DNA of 64,000 bases from Methylopila sp. M107 (GCF_000384475.1 NZ_ARWB01000001.1:3934501-3998500); one strand, 5' to 3'; positions 26,683-38,902 are shown, counted from the first letter of the stretch. A program made the numbers and translations. Notes: a model not told the origin generated them from the sequence alone.

Positions 26683-27363
26683 TCACGCCGCTTCCGCCTC
26701 GGGCTCGATCCTGCCCGACCTCAGCCGGACCACCCTCCCGCAGCGGGCCGCGAGGCTCGGGTCATGCGTCACCAGCACCAGCGTCGCGCCGCGCTCGGCG
26801 GATTTTGCGAACAGGAGGTCGGCGATCTGTTTGCCCGTCGTCTCGTCGAGATTGCCGGTCGGCTCGTCGGCGACGAGGATTTCGGGCCGCGGCGCGAGCG
26901 CGCGGGCGAGCGCGACGCGCTGCTGCTCGCCGCCCGAAAGTTGCGCCGGATGATGGTTCTCGCGCTCCGACAGCCCAACCGAGGCGAGTTCGGCCCGCGC
27001 GCGCTCGAAGGCGTCGTCGGCGCCGGCGAGCTCGAGCGGCGTCGCGACGTTTTCGAGCGCCGTCATGGTCGGGATCAGGTGGAAGGACTGGAACACGACG
27101 CCTATGTTCCTGCCGCGGAAGCGCGCCAGCGCGTCCTCGTCGAGCGCCGTCAATTCCTCGCCCAACGCTCTTACGGTTCCGGCGTCCGGCTTTTCGAGGC
27201 CGGCCAGCACCATGAGCAAAGTGGACTTGCCGGAGCCCGACGGGCCGATCAGGCCGACCGCCTCGCCGCGCTTTATGTCGAGGCTGACGTCCTTGAGGAT
27301 GTGCACGCGCGCCGCGCCTGAGCCCAGCGCCAGGTTGACGCCACGGAGTTCGATCGCCGTCAT
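26683..27363 (-). CDS. ybbA: ABC transporter ATP-binding protein, YbbA/LolD type
   Basis: 226 aa. Walker A GPSGSGKST, Q-loop VFQSFHL, signature LSGGEQQRVALARAL, Walker B EILVADEPTGNLD and H-loop VTHD are complete. It is the partner of the FtsX-type permease that follows. I use ATG 27363; ATG 27384 would add seven residues. The chosen ATG shares the tetranucleotide CATG (27361-27364) with the divergent tesA start, so one of the two starts is probably elsewhere or the promoters lie inside the opposite genes. Confidence 0.93.
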   Translation of the reverse strand: MTAIELRGVNLALGSGAARVHILKDVSLDIKRGEAVGLIGPSGSGKSTLLMVLAGLEKPDAGTVRALGEELTALDEDALARFRGRNIGVVFQSFHLIPTMTALENVATPLELAGADDAFERARAELASVGLSERENHHPAQLSGGEQQRVALARALAPRPEILVADEPTGNLDETTGKQIADLLFAKSAERGATLVLVTHDPSLAARCGRVVRLRSGRIEPEAEAA

Positions 27364-28102
27364 GAAGCTTTCAATCTCGGACATTAAAAGCGCGGAGGAT
27401 GCGCCGCTGCGACGCAGCATTCGCCGATATAAGGACGCGAATGAGGCGCGCCACCTGCGCCGGCGCACGGTTCTGGCCGCATTGCTGGCGGCTCTCGCAA
27501 CCGTGATGGCGCCGCCGCCCGTCCGCGCCGCCGACCCGATCCGGCTCGTCGCACTCGGCGACAGCCTGACTGCTGGTTTTGGCGTCGGCCCGAAGGACGC
27601 CTTTCCGGTCAAGCTCGAGGCCGCGCTGAAGGCCAAGGGCCGCAACGTCACGATCGCGAACGCCGGCGTTTCCGGAGACACCTCGACTGGCGGCGCGGAC
27701 CGGCTCGACTGGTCGGTGCCGGAGGGGACGCAAGGCGTGATCGTCGAGCTTGGCGCGAACGACATGCTGCGGGGCCTCAGCCCCGACGTCACCGCCAAGG
27801 CGATCGGCCGCATCCTCGACCGCCTGAAGGCGCGCAACATTCCGATCCTGCTCACCGGCATGCGCGCCGCGCCCAATCTCGGGCCGGACTTCGGCAAGCG
27901 CTACGAGGCGGTGTTCACGGACTACGCCAGCGAGCGCGGGCTCGACTTCTACCCGTTCTTCCTCGACGGCGTCGCGGGCGACCGCGCGCTCAACCAGCAG
28001 GACGGCATCCACCCCAACCCGAAGGGCGTCGACGTGATCGTCGAAAAGATCCTGCCGACGGTCGAGCGCTTCCTCGACCGCATCGAGGCGGGACGGGGGT
28101 AG
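27362..28102 (+). CDS. tesA: periplasmic SGNH/GDSL lysophospholipase/acyl-CoA thioesterase
   Basis: 246 aa. GDSL motif ALGDSLTAGFG (Ser nucleophile), block II GVSGDTSTGG, block III GAND and block V DGIHPN give the full SGNH catalytic set. A signal sequence (LRRRTVLAALLAALATVMA with cleavage near VRA) is preceded by about 30 hydrophilic residues, longer than usual. Downstream in-frame ATG or GTG codons close to the signal are absent, so ATG 27362 is kept. It is divergent from ybbA. Confidence 0.9.
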   Translation: MKLSISDIKSAEDAPLRRSIRRYKDANEARHLRRRTVLAALLAALATVMAPPPVRAADPIRLVALGDSLTAGFGVGPKDAFPVKLEAALKAKGRNVTIANAGVSGDTSTGGADRLDWSVPEGTQGVIVELGANDMLRGLSPDVTAKAIGRILDRLKARNIPILLTGMRAAPNLGPDFGKRYEAVFTDYASERGLDFYPFFLDGVAGDRALNQQDGIHPNPKGVDVIVEKILPTVERFLDRIEAGRG

Positions 28103-28130
28103 AGGCTTCTTCGGTACTTCCGAGCCGCAG

Positions 28131-28233
28131 ACGTCATCCCGGCCAAAGTGCCGGGATCCAGAAACACCTACGCCTCGCGAAGCTTGCAACGGTCGCGCGT
28201 CGTCGTCCCGGCACTTCGGCCGGGACGACGACG
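28131..28233. repeat. REP/BIME-like palindromic repeat, TCATTCCGG family
   Basis: Arms CGTCATCCCGGCCAAAGTGC ... and GTCCCGGCACTTCGGCCGGG ... face each other around about 35 bp, between tesA and the aldo/keto reductase gene. Confidence 0.75.
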
Positions 28234-28274
28234 GTCCAGATTGAAGCGTCCCCGTCAGAAAGGACATCTCCCCC

Positions 28275-29324
28275 ATGGAAACCCGCAAGCTCGGCCGCAC
28301 GGGGCTCGACGTCAGCCTCGTCTGCCTCGGCACTATGACGTTCGGCGAGCAGAACACCGAAGCCGAGGGCCACGCCCAGATGGACCGGGCGCGCGACGCC
28401 GGGATCAACTTCCTCGACGCCGCCGAACTCTACCCGATCCCCCCGAAGCGCGAGACGCAAGGCAGGACGGAGGAGATCATCGGAACCTGGCTGAAGGCGC
28501 GCGGGAACCGGGCCGAGACGATCGTCGCCACCAAGGCGGTAGGGCGCACCGTGATGGACTGGTTCCGCGACGGCGACGCCAGGGGCGACCTGTCGCGCGG
28601 GCAGCTCCGCGAGGCGCTGGAGAAGAGCCTGAAACGGCTGCAGACCGAATATATCGACCTCTACCAGTTGCACTGGCCGGACCGCGGCGTCAGCCAGTTC
28701 GGCGCGAACCCCGTGCTTTTCAAGCAGCCGGACCCCGCGGAGGAGATCGCGATCGAGGAGACGCTCGACGCGCTCAACGACTTCGTGCGCGAGGGAAAGG
28801 TGCGCCATATCGGGCTCTCCAACGAAAGCTCGTGGGGCGTGATGCGCTATCTCGGCGCGGCAGAAGCGAGCGGCGGGCCCCGCGTCGCCTCGATCCAGAA
28901 CGGCTACAGCCTCGTGAACCGCACCTTCGAGGTGAACCTCGCCGAGGTCGCGATCCGCGAGGATGTCGGGCTGCTCGCCTATTCGCCGCTCGGCCAGGGC
29001 TATCTCACCGGCAAGTACCGCGACGGCGCGCTTCCCGAAGGCTCGCGGAAGAAGCTGTTCGACCGGCTGCAGCGCTACGAGACGCCGGGCGCGGCGGCCG
29101 CGATCGACGCCTATCTCGATCTAGCTGGGGAGATCGGGTGGTCTCCCGCTGAACTCGCCTTGAAATTCGTCGCCACGCGTCCTTTCGTGACCTCCGTGAT
29201 CATCGGCGCGACCAGCCTCGAACAGCTTGAGCAGGACCTTTCCGCGTTCGACCGGTCGTGGACCGACGAGATCGAGGCGCGCGTCGACGCCATCCACCTC
29301 GTCCGCTCCAATCCCTGTCCCTGA
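28275..29324 (+). CDS. aldo/keto reductase (Tas-like)
   Basis: 349 aa NADPH-dependent TIM-barrel oxidoreductase. The tetrad is visible: Asp and Tyr in FLDAAELYPIPP, Lys in VATKAVG, His in YQLHWPD. 'VRHIGLSNESSWGV' and 'AYSPLGQGYLTGKY' and the C-terminal cofactor motif VIIGATSLEQLEQDL follow. The 'TxExYPxPP' insertion and 'LHWPDR' match the Tas/YgdS subgroup. Natural substrate unknown. thpR starts 20 bp downstream, so they may be co-transcribed. Confidence 0.93.
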   Translation: METRKLGRTGLDVSLVCLGTMTFGEQNTEAEGHAQMDRARDAGINFLDAAELYPIPPKRETQGRTEEIIGTWLKARGNRAETIVATKAVGRTVMDWFRDGDARGDLSRGQLREALEKSLKRLQTEYIDLYQLHWPDRGVSQFGANPVLFKQPDPAEEIAIEETLDALNDFVREGKVRHIGLSNESSWGVMRYLGAAEASGGPRVASIQNGYSLVNRTFEVNLAEVAIREDVGLLAYSPLGQGYLTGKYRDGALPEGSRKKLFDRLQRYETPGAAAAIDAYLDLAGEIGWSPAELALKFVATRPFVTSVIIGATSLEQLEQDLSAFDRSWTDEIEARVDAIHLVRSNPCP

Positions 29325-29344
29325 AGACGTCGGAGGCTTCAAGC

Positions 29345-29878
29345 GTGCCGCGGCTGTTCACCGCCCTCGAAATTCCCGAAGACGTCGGCGACGCGCTCGC
29401 GACCTATCGCGGGGGGCTGTCCGGCGCGCGCTGGATCGACGTGGAAAACTACCACGTCACGCTGCGCTTCATCGGCGACGTCGACGAGGAGACCGCGCGC
29501 GAGGCGGCGTTCGAACTCGGCCGCGTGCGCCGCGCGCCGTTCGACGTCGAGATCGAGGGGCTCGACGTGTTCGGCGGCGACCGACCGCGCGCGCTGATCG
29601 CGCGGGTCGCGCCGTCGAAGGACATTCTGGAACTGCAGGCCGAGCACGAGCGGCTGATCCGGCGCGCGGGGCTGCCGGCGGAAAAGCGCAAGTTCGCGCC
29701 GCATGTGACGCTCGCACGGCTGCGCGACGCCTCGTCCCGCGCGGTGGCGGACTATCTCGGGCTGCGGGGCGGGCCGGCCCGGCTGTCGTTCCGGGCGGAG
29801 CGCTTCGTGCTGTTCTCCTCGCGCGACAGCGTCGGCGGCGGGCCATATGTCGAGGAGGCGGCCTATCCGCTGCGGTGA
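29345..29878 (+). CDS. thpR: RNA 2',3'-cyclic phosphodiesterase
   Basis: 177 aa 2H-phosphoesterase. The two catalytic motifs are HVTLRF (about residue 38) and HVTLAR (about residue 120), which hydrolyse 2',3'-cyclic phosphate ends. GTG 29345 is preceded by GGAGG and starts the protein like its family (PRLFTALEIPEDV). It follows the aldo/keto reductase closely. Confidence 0.92.
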   Translation: MPRLFTALEIPEDVGDALATYRGGLSGARWIDVENYHVTLRFIGDVDEETAREAAFELGRVRRAPFDVEIEGLDVFGGDRPRALIARVAPSKDILELQAEHERLIRRAGLPAEKRKFAPHVTLARLRDASSRAVADYLGLRGGPARLSFRAERFVLFSSRDSVGGGPYVEEAAYPLR

Positions 29879-30006
29879 GCCTGCTTCCGCAGCGCGCTTG
29901 AAGCGATCATCCCGATCGCCAGGTAAGGGTCTCAAAGGTCATCGCCCTGCTGATCCAGCGCTCCAGCCAAGGGCGATCGCTTAGGAGGCAAAGCGCTGGT
30001 CTTCAG

Positions 30007-30026
30007 CTCTCCCCGCCGGGGAGAGG
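30007..30026. repeat. REP-like palindrome CTCTCCCC/GGGGAGAG
   Basis: Single 20-bp palindrome followed by TGAAAGGCGGC, closely like the copy at 58531. It lies in the 274-bp gap before leuD, which shows no other clear signal. Confidence 0.65.
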
Positions 30027-30152
30027 TGAAAGGCGGCGTCCCATGTTTGCGGGGATTGACCAGCGCTCGGCCGCCATGCGGTTGACCGCGCCGGCCGGGC
30101 GGCGCATGACACGCCGCTTCCGAAGAATGAGACGGAACCCGAGACGCGAGCC

Positions 30153-30758
30153 ATGCAGAGCTTCACCACGCTGACCGGCGTCGCCGCGCCGTTGCCGATG
30201 ATCAACATCGACACCGACATGATCATCCCGAAGCAATATCTGAAGACCATCAAGCGCACCGGTCTCGGCGCGGGCCTGTTCTCGGAGCTCCGCTTTAATT
30301 CGGACGGCTCGGAGAACCCGGATTTCGTCCTCAACAAGCCAGCCTACAAGAACGCTGAGATTCTGGTCGCGGGCGACAATTTCGGCTGCGGATCGTCGCG
30401 CGAGCACGCGCCCTGGGCGCTGCTCGACAAGGGCATCCGCTGCGTGATCTCGACCTCGTTCGCGGACATTTTCTACAACAACTGCTTCAAGAACGGCATG
30501 CTGCCGATCGTGGTCTCGCCGGAGGATCACGCCAAGCTGCTCGACGACGCCGAGCGCGGCGCGAACGCGCGGCTGACGATCGATCTCGCGGCGCAGGAGA
30601 TCCGCGGCCCGGACGGCGGCGTCGTGAGGTTCGACATCGACCCATTCCGCAAGCGCTGCCTGCTGGAAGGCCTCGACGACATCGGCCTCACTATGCAGAA
30701 GGACGACAGCATCGCGGCCTTCGAGAAGAAGAACGCCGCCGAGCGGCCCTGGGCCTGA
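30153..30758 (+). CDS. leuD: 3-isopropylmalate dehydratase small subunit
   Basis: 201 aa swivel-domain subunit of isopropylmalate isomerase (leucine synthesis). '[16 protein letters not shown]' and [17 protein letters not shown] are the diagnostic motifs. The large subunit leuC is not in the window, as usual for Rhizobiales where leuC, leuD and leuB are apart. Confidence 0.97.
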   Translation: MQSFTTLTGVAAPLPMINIDTDMIIPKQYLKTIKRTGLGAGLFSELRFNSDGSENPDFVLNKPAYKNAEILVAGDNFGCGSSREHAPWALLDKGIRCVISTSFADIFYNNCFKNGMLPIVVSPEDHAKLLDDAERGANARLTIDLAAQEIRGPDGGVVRFDIDPFRKRCLLEGLDDIGLTMQKDDSIAAFEKKNAAERPWA

Positions 30759-30821
30759 GCGGCCATCGGAATGGCAGGACGCTTCGGCGCATTCGGTTGA
30801 GCGGCGGGACGCTGCGCCTTG

Positions 30822-30970
30822 CCTCTCCCCTGCGGGGAGAGGTCGGCCCGCAGGGCCGGGTGAGGGGGCGTCGCCCTCTTTGGAAGGCCCTGATCCCCCT
30901 CACCCGCTTCGGCTTCGCCTCGCGACCCCGGATCAAGTCCGGGGCAGGCTCTCTCCTCACAGGGGAGAGG
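30822..30970. repeat. REP-like composite repeat
   Basis: CCTCTCCCCTGCGGGGAGAGG and CTCTCCTCACAGGGGAGAGG flank about 110 bp containing CCCTCACCC and its complement. The 356-bp leuD-accA gap holds nothing else that I can identify. Confidence 0.75.
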
Positions 30971-31114
30971 TGAAGACTTGCGCGCCTGCTTCAACCGAGC
31001 GCCTTCCTTGCGCCTCGCAGTCTTGACTTTGGTCGGGCCCCCGACCAACTGTCGCGGCGCTCCGCAGGACCACGCCTCTCATCCTCCCGGCGCCCACGGC
31101 GCGGAGCGGGTCGT

Positions 31115-32068
31115 ATGAAAAGCTATCTCGATTTCGAAAAGCCGATCGCCGAACTCGAGGCGAAGATCGCGGAACTCAGGGCGCTCGGCGCCAGCGGCGA
31201 GGCCGTCGGCATCGAGGACGAGGTCCAACGCCTCGAGGCCAAGGTCGAGCAGGCGCTGCGCGAACTCTACGCCACGCTGACGCCCTGGCAGAAGACGGGC
31301 GTGGCGCGCCATCCCGAGCGGCCGCACTTCGTCGACTACGTCACAGCGCTGATCGAGGACTTCACGCCGCTCGCGGGCGATCGCCGCTTCGCCGAGGACC
31401 AGGCCATCGTCGGCGGGCTCGGCCGCTTCCGCGGCCGGCCCGTGATGGTGATCGGCCACGAGAAGGGGTCGGACACCGACAGCCGCCTCCGGCACAATTT
31501 CGGCATGGCGCGGCCCGAAGGCTACCGCAAGGCGATCCGCCTGATGGAGACCGCCGACCGGTTCGGCCTGCCCGTCATCGCGCTGGTCGACACCGCGGGC
31601 GCGTTTCCGGGCATCGAGGCCGAGGAACGCGGGCAGGCGGAAGCCATCGCCCGCTCGACGGAGGCCTGCCTCAACCTGACGACCCCGAACGTCGCGGTGA
31701 TCATCGGCGAGGGCGGCTCCGGCGGCGCGATCGCGATCGCGACCGCCAACACCGTGCTGATGCTGGAGCATTCGATCTACAGCGTGATCTCGCCGGAGGG
31801 CGCGGCCTCGATCCTGTGGCGCGACGCGGCCAAGGCGCAGGACGCCGCCACCAACATGAAGATCACCTCGGCCGACCTGGTCCGTCTCGGCGTGATCGAC
31901 GGCGTCATCCAGGAGCCGCTCGGCGGCGCCCACCGCTCGCCCGACCTCGCGGTCGCCGCTGCCGCCGACGCCATCGAGCGGGCGCTCGCGCGCTTCGCGG
32001 GGATGTCCGGACAGGCCGTGCGCGACGAGCGCCGCCGCAAATTCCTGAAGATCGGCAGGGATCTGTGA
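31115..32068 (+). CDS. accA: acetyl-CoA carboxylase carboxyltransferase subunit alpha
   Basis: 317 aa. It joins AccD to move CO2 from carboxybiotin to acetyl-CoA, making malonyl-CoA for fatty acid synthesis. '[15 protein letters not shown]', 'GHEKG...[14 protein letters not shown]', '[18 protein letters not shown]' and [12 protein letters not shown] are the family landmarks. accD is not adjacent. Confidence 0.97.
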   Translation: MKSYLDFEKPIAELEAKIAELRALGASGEAVGIEDEVQRLEAKVEQALRELYATLTPWQKTGVARHPERPHFVDYVTALIEDFTPLAGDRRFAEDQAIVGGLGRFRGRPVMVIGHEKGSDTDSRLRHNFGMARPEGYRKAIRLMETADRFGLPVIALVDTAGAFPGIEAEERGQAEAIARSTEACLNLTTPNVAVIIGEGGSGGAIAIATANTVLMLEHSIYSVISPEGAASILWRDAAKAQDAATNMKITSADLVRLGVIDGVIQEPLGGAHRSPDLAVAAAADAIERALARFAGMSGQAVRDERRRKFLKIGRDL

Positions 32069-32166
32069 CTTAAACGCAGCGTCTTCGTCTTGAAGTAACG
32101 CTTGGGTAAGGGTATCGATCTTAGCTGAGGAACCTAAGCGTTCTCCACCATCGGGGGTGTTCCGCC

Positions 32167-33624
32167 ATGTCCGTCGCACGTCCCGCGCTGATCGCGGTTA
32201 CGCTCGCGGCCGTCGTCGCGCTCGCAGGCTGCAATGAAGAGAGCCGCATGGCGACGACCGCCAAGGCCTCCGCGCCGCTGCCGCCGCAGCTCGTCTCGCT
32301 GATGACCGAGAAGCAGATGACGCCGCAGGACCCGATCCTGCTGCGCGTGTTCAAGGAAGAATCCAAGGCCGAGGTCTGGAAGAAGCGCCGCGCCGACGGC
32401 CGCTACGCGCTGCTGAAGACCTACGACATCTGCCGTTTCTCGGGCAAACTCGGGCCGAAGATCAAGGAAGGCGACAAGCAGGCGCCCGAAGGGTTCTATC
32501 AGGTCACCCCGGCCCAGATGAACCCGAAGTCGTCCTACTACCTGTCGTTCAACCTCGGCTACCCGAACGCCTACGACAAGGCGCTCGGCCGCACCGGCCT
32601 GCACGTCATGATGCATGGCGACTGCCTGTCGGCCGGCTGCTACGCCATGACCGACGACCAGATGGGCGAAATCTACGCCATGGCGCGAGAGAGCTTCCGC
32701 GGCGGTCAGGCGGCGTTCCAGGTCCAGGCGATGCCGTTCCGCATGACGCCGCAGAACATCGCGCGGCGCCGCAACGACAAGAACATGGCGTTCTGGAAGA
32801 ACCTCAAGCAGGGCTCCGACGCCTTCGAGGTGACCAAGCTCGAGCCGAAGGTCGACGCCTGCGGCAAGAAATACGTGTTCAACGCCAAGGCGAGCGGCTT
32901 CTCGGGGCTGAACCCGAACGCCGGCTGCCCGAGCTATCAGGTCGAGCCGACGATCGCCAAGGCCGTGCAGGCCAAGGAGAAGGCCGACAACATCGTCATC
33001 GCGGCGCTCTCCCGGACCGAGCCGCTCGCGCCCGACTACATCGCCCAGAACGGCCGCCAGCGCCGCACGCTCGACCAGCCGATCGTGATGATCGCGGCCG
33101 TCGCGCCGGAAGCCGCGGGCGCGCCTGTCGCGGCCTCGCAGAACCCGGCTGGCGACATGCAGCTCGCCTCCGTCACGCCCGCGCAGTCGGTTCCGGCGAA
33201 GCCGGGCGCGCATCTCAAGCCCGCGCCGACCGCCGACGTCGCGCTCCGCACGCCGGCCCCTGCGCCCGCGGCCGCTCCGACGCAGGTCGCGTCGATCAAG
33301 CCGGCCCAGGGCGCAAAGCCCGCAGCCGTCGCCGGCCAGCGCGAGATCGCGGCCGAGCAGCAGCCCGTGATGGCGAGCTCCGCCCCGGAGAACACCGGGA
33401 CGATCGCCAAGCTCAAGGGCTGGATGGGCGGACTGATCGGCGCCAAGAGCGAGGAGCCGGCGCCCGCCGCCCCCGTGACCGAGGCGACGCCGGTGAACGA
33501 CACGGCGCCGGCGGCCGCGCAGCCCAAGCGCAACCGCTCCGCCGGCCTCCCGCCGCAGCTCGCGCCCAAGGCGAAGACGTCGACCAACCCGAACGTGACG
33601 TCGTCCTACGCCCCGGTCGAGTGA
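32167..33624 (+). CDS. YafK-type L,D-transpeptidase lipoprotein with long disordered tail
   Basis: 485 aa. A lipobox (VALAGC, Cys at residue 21) predicts a lipoprotein. Residues about 45-260 form the catalytic domain: ICRFSGKLGPK, APEGFYQV, and MMHGDCLSAGCYAM with the catalytic His and Cys. Residues about 270-485 are an Ala/Pro/Lys-rich, low-complexity tail with no recognised domain. YafK-like enzymes crosslink or release peptidoglycan-bound proteins. A shorter paralogue is at 55459. The mature N-terminus is probably membrane-anchored. Confidence 0.88.
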   Translation: MSVARPALIAVTLAAVVALAGCNEESRMATTAKASAPLPPQLVSLMTEKQMTPQDPILLRVFKEESKAEVWKKRRADGRYALLKTYDICRFSGKLGPKIKEGDKQAPEGFYQVTPAQMNPKSSYYLSFNLGYPNAYDKALGRTGLHVMMHGDCLSAGCYAMTDDQMGEIYAMARESFRGGQAAFQVQAMPFRMTPQNIARRRNDKNMAFWKNLKQGSDAFEVTKLEPKVDACGKKYVFNAKASGFSGLNPNAGCPSYQVEPTIAKAVQAKEKADNIVIAALSRTEPLAPDYIAQNGRQRRTLDQPIVMIAAVAPEAAGAPVAASQNPAGDMQLASVTPAQSVPAKPGAHLKPAPTADVALRTPAPAPAAAPTQVASIKPAQGAKPAAVAGQREIAAEQQPVMASSAPENTGTIAKLKGWMGGLIGAKSEEPAPAAPVTEATPVNDTAPAAAQPKRNRSAGLPPQLAPKAKTSTNPNVTSSYAPVE

Positions 33625-33732
33625 CCGGAGCGACGCCTTCGCGTCCGCGCGGATCTCCCGCGAAACGGTCTGGGAGTGTGCGCTTCGGCCTGCTAAGAGC
33701 CGCGCCGTCAGCGGAGCTTTGAATCGTCCTTT

Positions 33733-34551
33733 ATGTCAGACCTGAAGCTTGCGTGGTGGCGGCCCAAGAATCCCGACAAGATCAATCTCGGAGATGAGAT
33801 CGGCCAGGCGCTTTGCGCTTATGTCTCCGGGCGCAACGTCGTCCGCGCCAGCATCCTGGACTGTGATCTCGTGGCGGTCGGCAGCATCCTGCACTGGCCG
33901 TATTCGCAGAAGAGCCTGACGAACCGCGACCGGCCCTGCCATGTCTGGGGATCGGGCCTGATCGCGCCTACGCCGTTCGAGGCGAACGACAAGGTCGTGA
34001 TCTCGTCGGTGCGCGGGCACCTGACGCGCTGCATCGTCGACACGCCGGACGAGGTCACCGTCGGGGACGCCGCGCTGCTCGCCGCGGACCTCTGGCCCGC
34101 CGCGCCGGCGAAGCGCTACGCGCTCGGCATCGTTCCGCACTGGAGCCAGGTCAATTCGGCCCTCGCCAGGGCCATCAAGCGCGAAGTCCCGAACTCGGTC
34201 ATCATCGATTTCACGAAGGCCGACATCAAGAGCACGCTCGCTACGCTGTCCGCCTGCGAAACGATCGTCTCGTCCAGCCTGCACGGGCTCATCATCGCGG
34301 ACTCGTACGGCATACCGAACGCCTGGATGAAGACACAGGAGTTGCATCGGGGCAAATCTTGGAAGTTCTATGACTACTTCTCGTCGGTCGGCCGAGAAAG
34401 TTACAATAAAATCGATATTATATCAAGAATAGATGATGTGAAAAACTCGTCAGACGATATCTTTATTTACAGACATCATAAGAATATTGGCGCCGTGAAG
34501 GCCGATATCGTGAAAGCGTTCCCTGTGGAACTCAAGCGATCTTTCGTCTAG
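33733..34551 (+). CDS. polysaccharide pyruvyl transferase family protein
   Basis: 272 aa. 'NLGDEIGQALCAYVSG' near the start and SSSLHGLIIADSYGIPNAWM later are the signature of the CsaB/WcaK pyruvyl transferase family, which adds pyruvate ketals to surface glycans. 'GDAALLAADLWP' fits as well. The first 590 bases have the GC-rich codon use of the region, but about 34385-34510 turn AT-rich (for example 'SYNKIDIISRIDDVKNSSDD'), suggesting a different origin of the 3' end. No other glycan genes are adjacent. Confidence 0.82.
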   Translation: MSDLKLAWWRPKNPDKINLGDEIGQALCAYVSGRNVVRASILDCDLVAVGSILHWPYSQKSLTNRDRPCHVWGSGLIAPTPFEANDKVVISSVRGHLTRCIVDTPDEVTVGDAALLAADLWPAAPAKRYALGIVPHWSQVNSALARAIKREVPNSVIIDFTKADIKSTLATLSACETIVSSSLHGLIIADSYGIPNAWMKTQELHRGKSWKFYDYFSSVGRESYNKIDIISRIDDVKNSSDDIFIYRHHKNIGAVKADIVKAFPVELKRSFV

Positions 34552-34569
34552 ATCATGATGCGTTTGGTT

Positions 34570-34725
34570 CGGGCCGTCATCGCCGGGCCTGACCCGGCGA
34601 TCCATCGGCCGCGGACGCGGCGGGCGAAGTCGGATGTTTCCGACTTCGCCGTGCTGAGTTGGGAAGTCGGGAACATCCGAGTTCCCTCGGATGGACGCAC
34701 GCATCAAGTCCGGGCATGACGGCGT
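34570..34725. repeat. REP-like element with nested alternative hairpins
   Basis: The outer part resembles the TCATTCCGG family (CGTCATCGCCGGGC ... CCGGGCATGACGGCG). Inside lie three overlapping stems: 34623-34634 with 34639-34650 (12 bp perfect), 34631-34647 with 34663-34679 (17 bp, one mismatch), and 34674-34681 with 34686-34693 (8 bp perfect). It lies between convergent genes. Confidence 0.7.
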
Positions 34726-34783
34726 CGCCCCGGCTCGACCGCGTAGCGAACCGGCGGCGGAAAGGTCTCCGCCGCGATCAGGC

Positions 34784-37501
<2,718 letters not shown>

Positions 37502-37720
37502 GAGGAGACCTTTCTCGATGGGCTTTGCGTCCGATACGCGGTCTGGCCATCCGGCCAAGTCTACGTCCGCGTCAGAAAACCCAAAAAACCGTTCGTTTTT
37601 GAGGCGCTCGTCAGCGCCGCGCAAGCCAGGGACCGAGATAAGAAAGCGCCCGAGGGTTGTCAATCCAAAGACCTTCCGACATGGTCGCGCGCTCTCGGGG
37701 CGCCGCACGCGCTAGAACGG

Positions 37721-38707
37721 ATGGAACTCATGGGAATTCTGGACCTGAAGACCGGACGCGGGCTCATGCTCGGAGCGGCTTTCGTTACCGCGGTCGGCCT
37801 CGGCGGACCCGTTCTGGCCCAGACGCCGCCGCCTCCGCCCGCCGCCCCGCAGGCGCCGGCTCCCGAGGCCGCCAAGGTCGACCCGACCACGGTTCTGGCC
37901 AAGATCGACGGCGAGGAGATCACCGCCGGCGACGTCGAGATCGCGACCGACGACCTGCAGCAGTCGATGGCCTCGATGACCGAGCCGCAACGCCGCGACT
38001 ACGCGCTGAACTACCTGATCGACCTGAAGCTCGCGGCGAAGGCCGCCGAAAAGGACAAGCTCGGCGACAGCGACGCCTTCAAGAAGCGCCTCGGCTATCT
38101 GAAGGACCGCGCGCTGATGGAGGAGCTCCTCCAGAAGGAGGCCAAGGCCGCCGTCACCGAGGAGCGCCTGCGCAAGCTCTATGACGACACCGCCAAGAAC
38201 CTGAAGCCGGAAGAGGAAGTCCGCGCCCGCCACATCCTGGTGAAGACCGAGGACGAGGCCAAGAAGGTCGAGGACCGGCTTTCGAAGGGCGAGGACTTCG
38301 CCAAGGTCGCGAACGAGGTCTCGACCGATCCCGGCTCCGGCAAGCAGGGCGGCGACCTCGGCTTCTTCGGGCGCGGCCAGATGGTGCCGGTGTTCGAGGA
38401 GACCGCCTTCAAGCTCGAGCCCGGCAAGGTCTCGCCGCCGGTGAAGTCGCAGTTCGGCTGGCACGTGATCAAGCTCGAGGAGAAGCGCACCCGGCCCGTG
38501 CCGCCGTTCGAGCAGGTGCGTCCGCAGATCGAGAACTACGTGGTCCGCACCTCGCAGCAGGACCTGGTGCTGAAGCTGCGCAACGACGCCAAGGTCGAGC
38601 GCACCGAAGCCGGCAAGCCGCAGACCCCGCCGGAGCCGACCGGCGGCACGCCGCCCGACGCGACGCCGGTCCCGGCCCCCGCGCCCGACGCCAAGCCCGC
38701 GCAGTAG
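37721..38707 (+). CDS. periplasmic PpiC-type peptidylprolyl isomerase / foldase
   Basis: 328 aa. A signal peptide (GLMLGAAFVTAVGLGGPVLA) leads to a SurA-like N-terminal helical part (about residues 55-155), a parvulin domain (about 162-262: VRARHILVKTEDEAK, 'GGDLGFFGRGQMVPVFEE', FGWHVIKLEE) and a Pro-rich tail. It assists folding of exported proteins. ATG 37730 three codons later is an alternative start. It opens the ppiC-argJ-mutT row of genes. Confidence 0.92.
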   Translation: MELMGILDLKTGRGLMLGAAFVTAVGLGGPVLAQTPPPPPAAPQAPAPEAAKVDPTTVLAKIDGEEITAGDVEIATDDLQQSMASMTEPQRRDYALNYLIDLKLAAKAAEKDKLGDSDAFKKRLGYLKDRALMEELLQKEAKAAVTEERLRKLYDDTAKNLKPEEEVRARHILVKTEDEAKKVEDRLSKGEDFAKVANEVSTDPGSGKQGGDLGFFGRGQMVPVFEETAFKLEPGKVSPPVKSQFGWHVIKLEEKRTRPVPPFEQVRPQIENYVVRTSQQDLVLKLRNDAKVERTEAGKPQTPPEPTGGTPPDATPVPAPAPDAKPAQ

Positions 38708-38724
38708 GCGCGACGACTCTTTGT

Positions 38725-38902
38725 CCTCCTCCCCCTTGCGGGGAGGGGTTAGGGGTGGGGGTCCCTCAGGATGGAGCGCAGGCGTTCGGCATAGAGCGGC
38801 TTCGCCCTCGACGGTTCCATCTGAACCACCCCCCCCCCTAACCCCTCCCCGCAAGGGGGAGGGGAACGAGCCCCTTGCCCTCTCCCGCCCGGCGGGAGAG
38901 GG
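38725..38902. repeat. REP-like composite repeat
   Basis: CCTCCCCCTTGCGGGGAGGG and CCCCTCCCCGCAAGGGGGAGG face each other, followed by CTCTCCCGCCCGGCGGGAGAG. It fills the 243-bp gap between ppiC and argJ. Confidence 0.75.

Noticed and set aside
26683-27897. Longer reading frame extending the ATPase gene upstream to 27897
   Set aside because: The extension runs antisense to the conserved tesA gene and the ABC ATPase domain starts at the chosen ATG.
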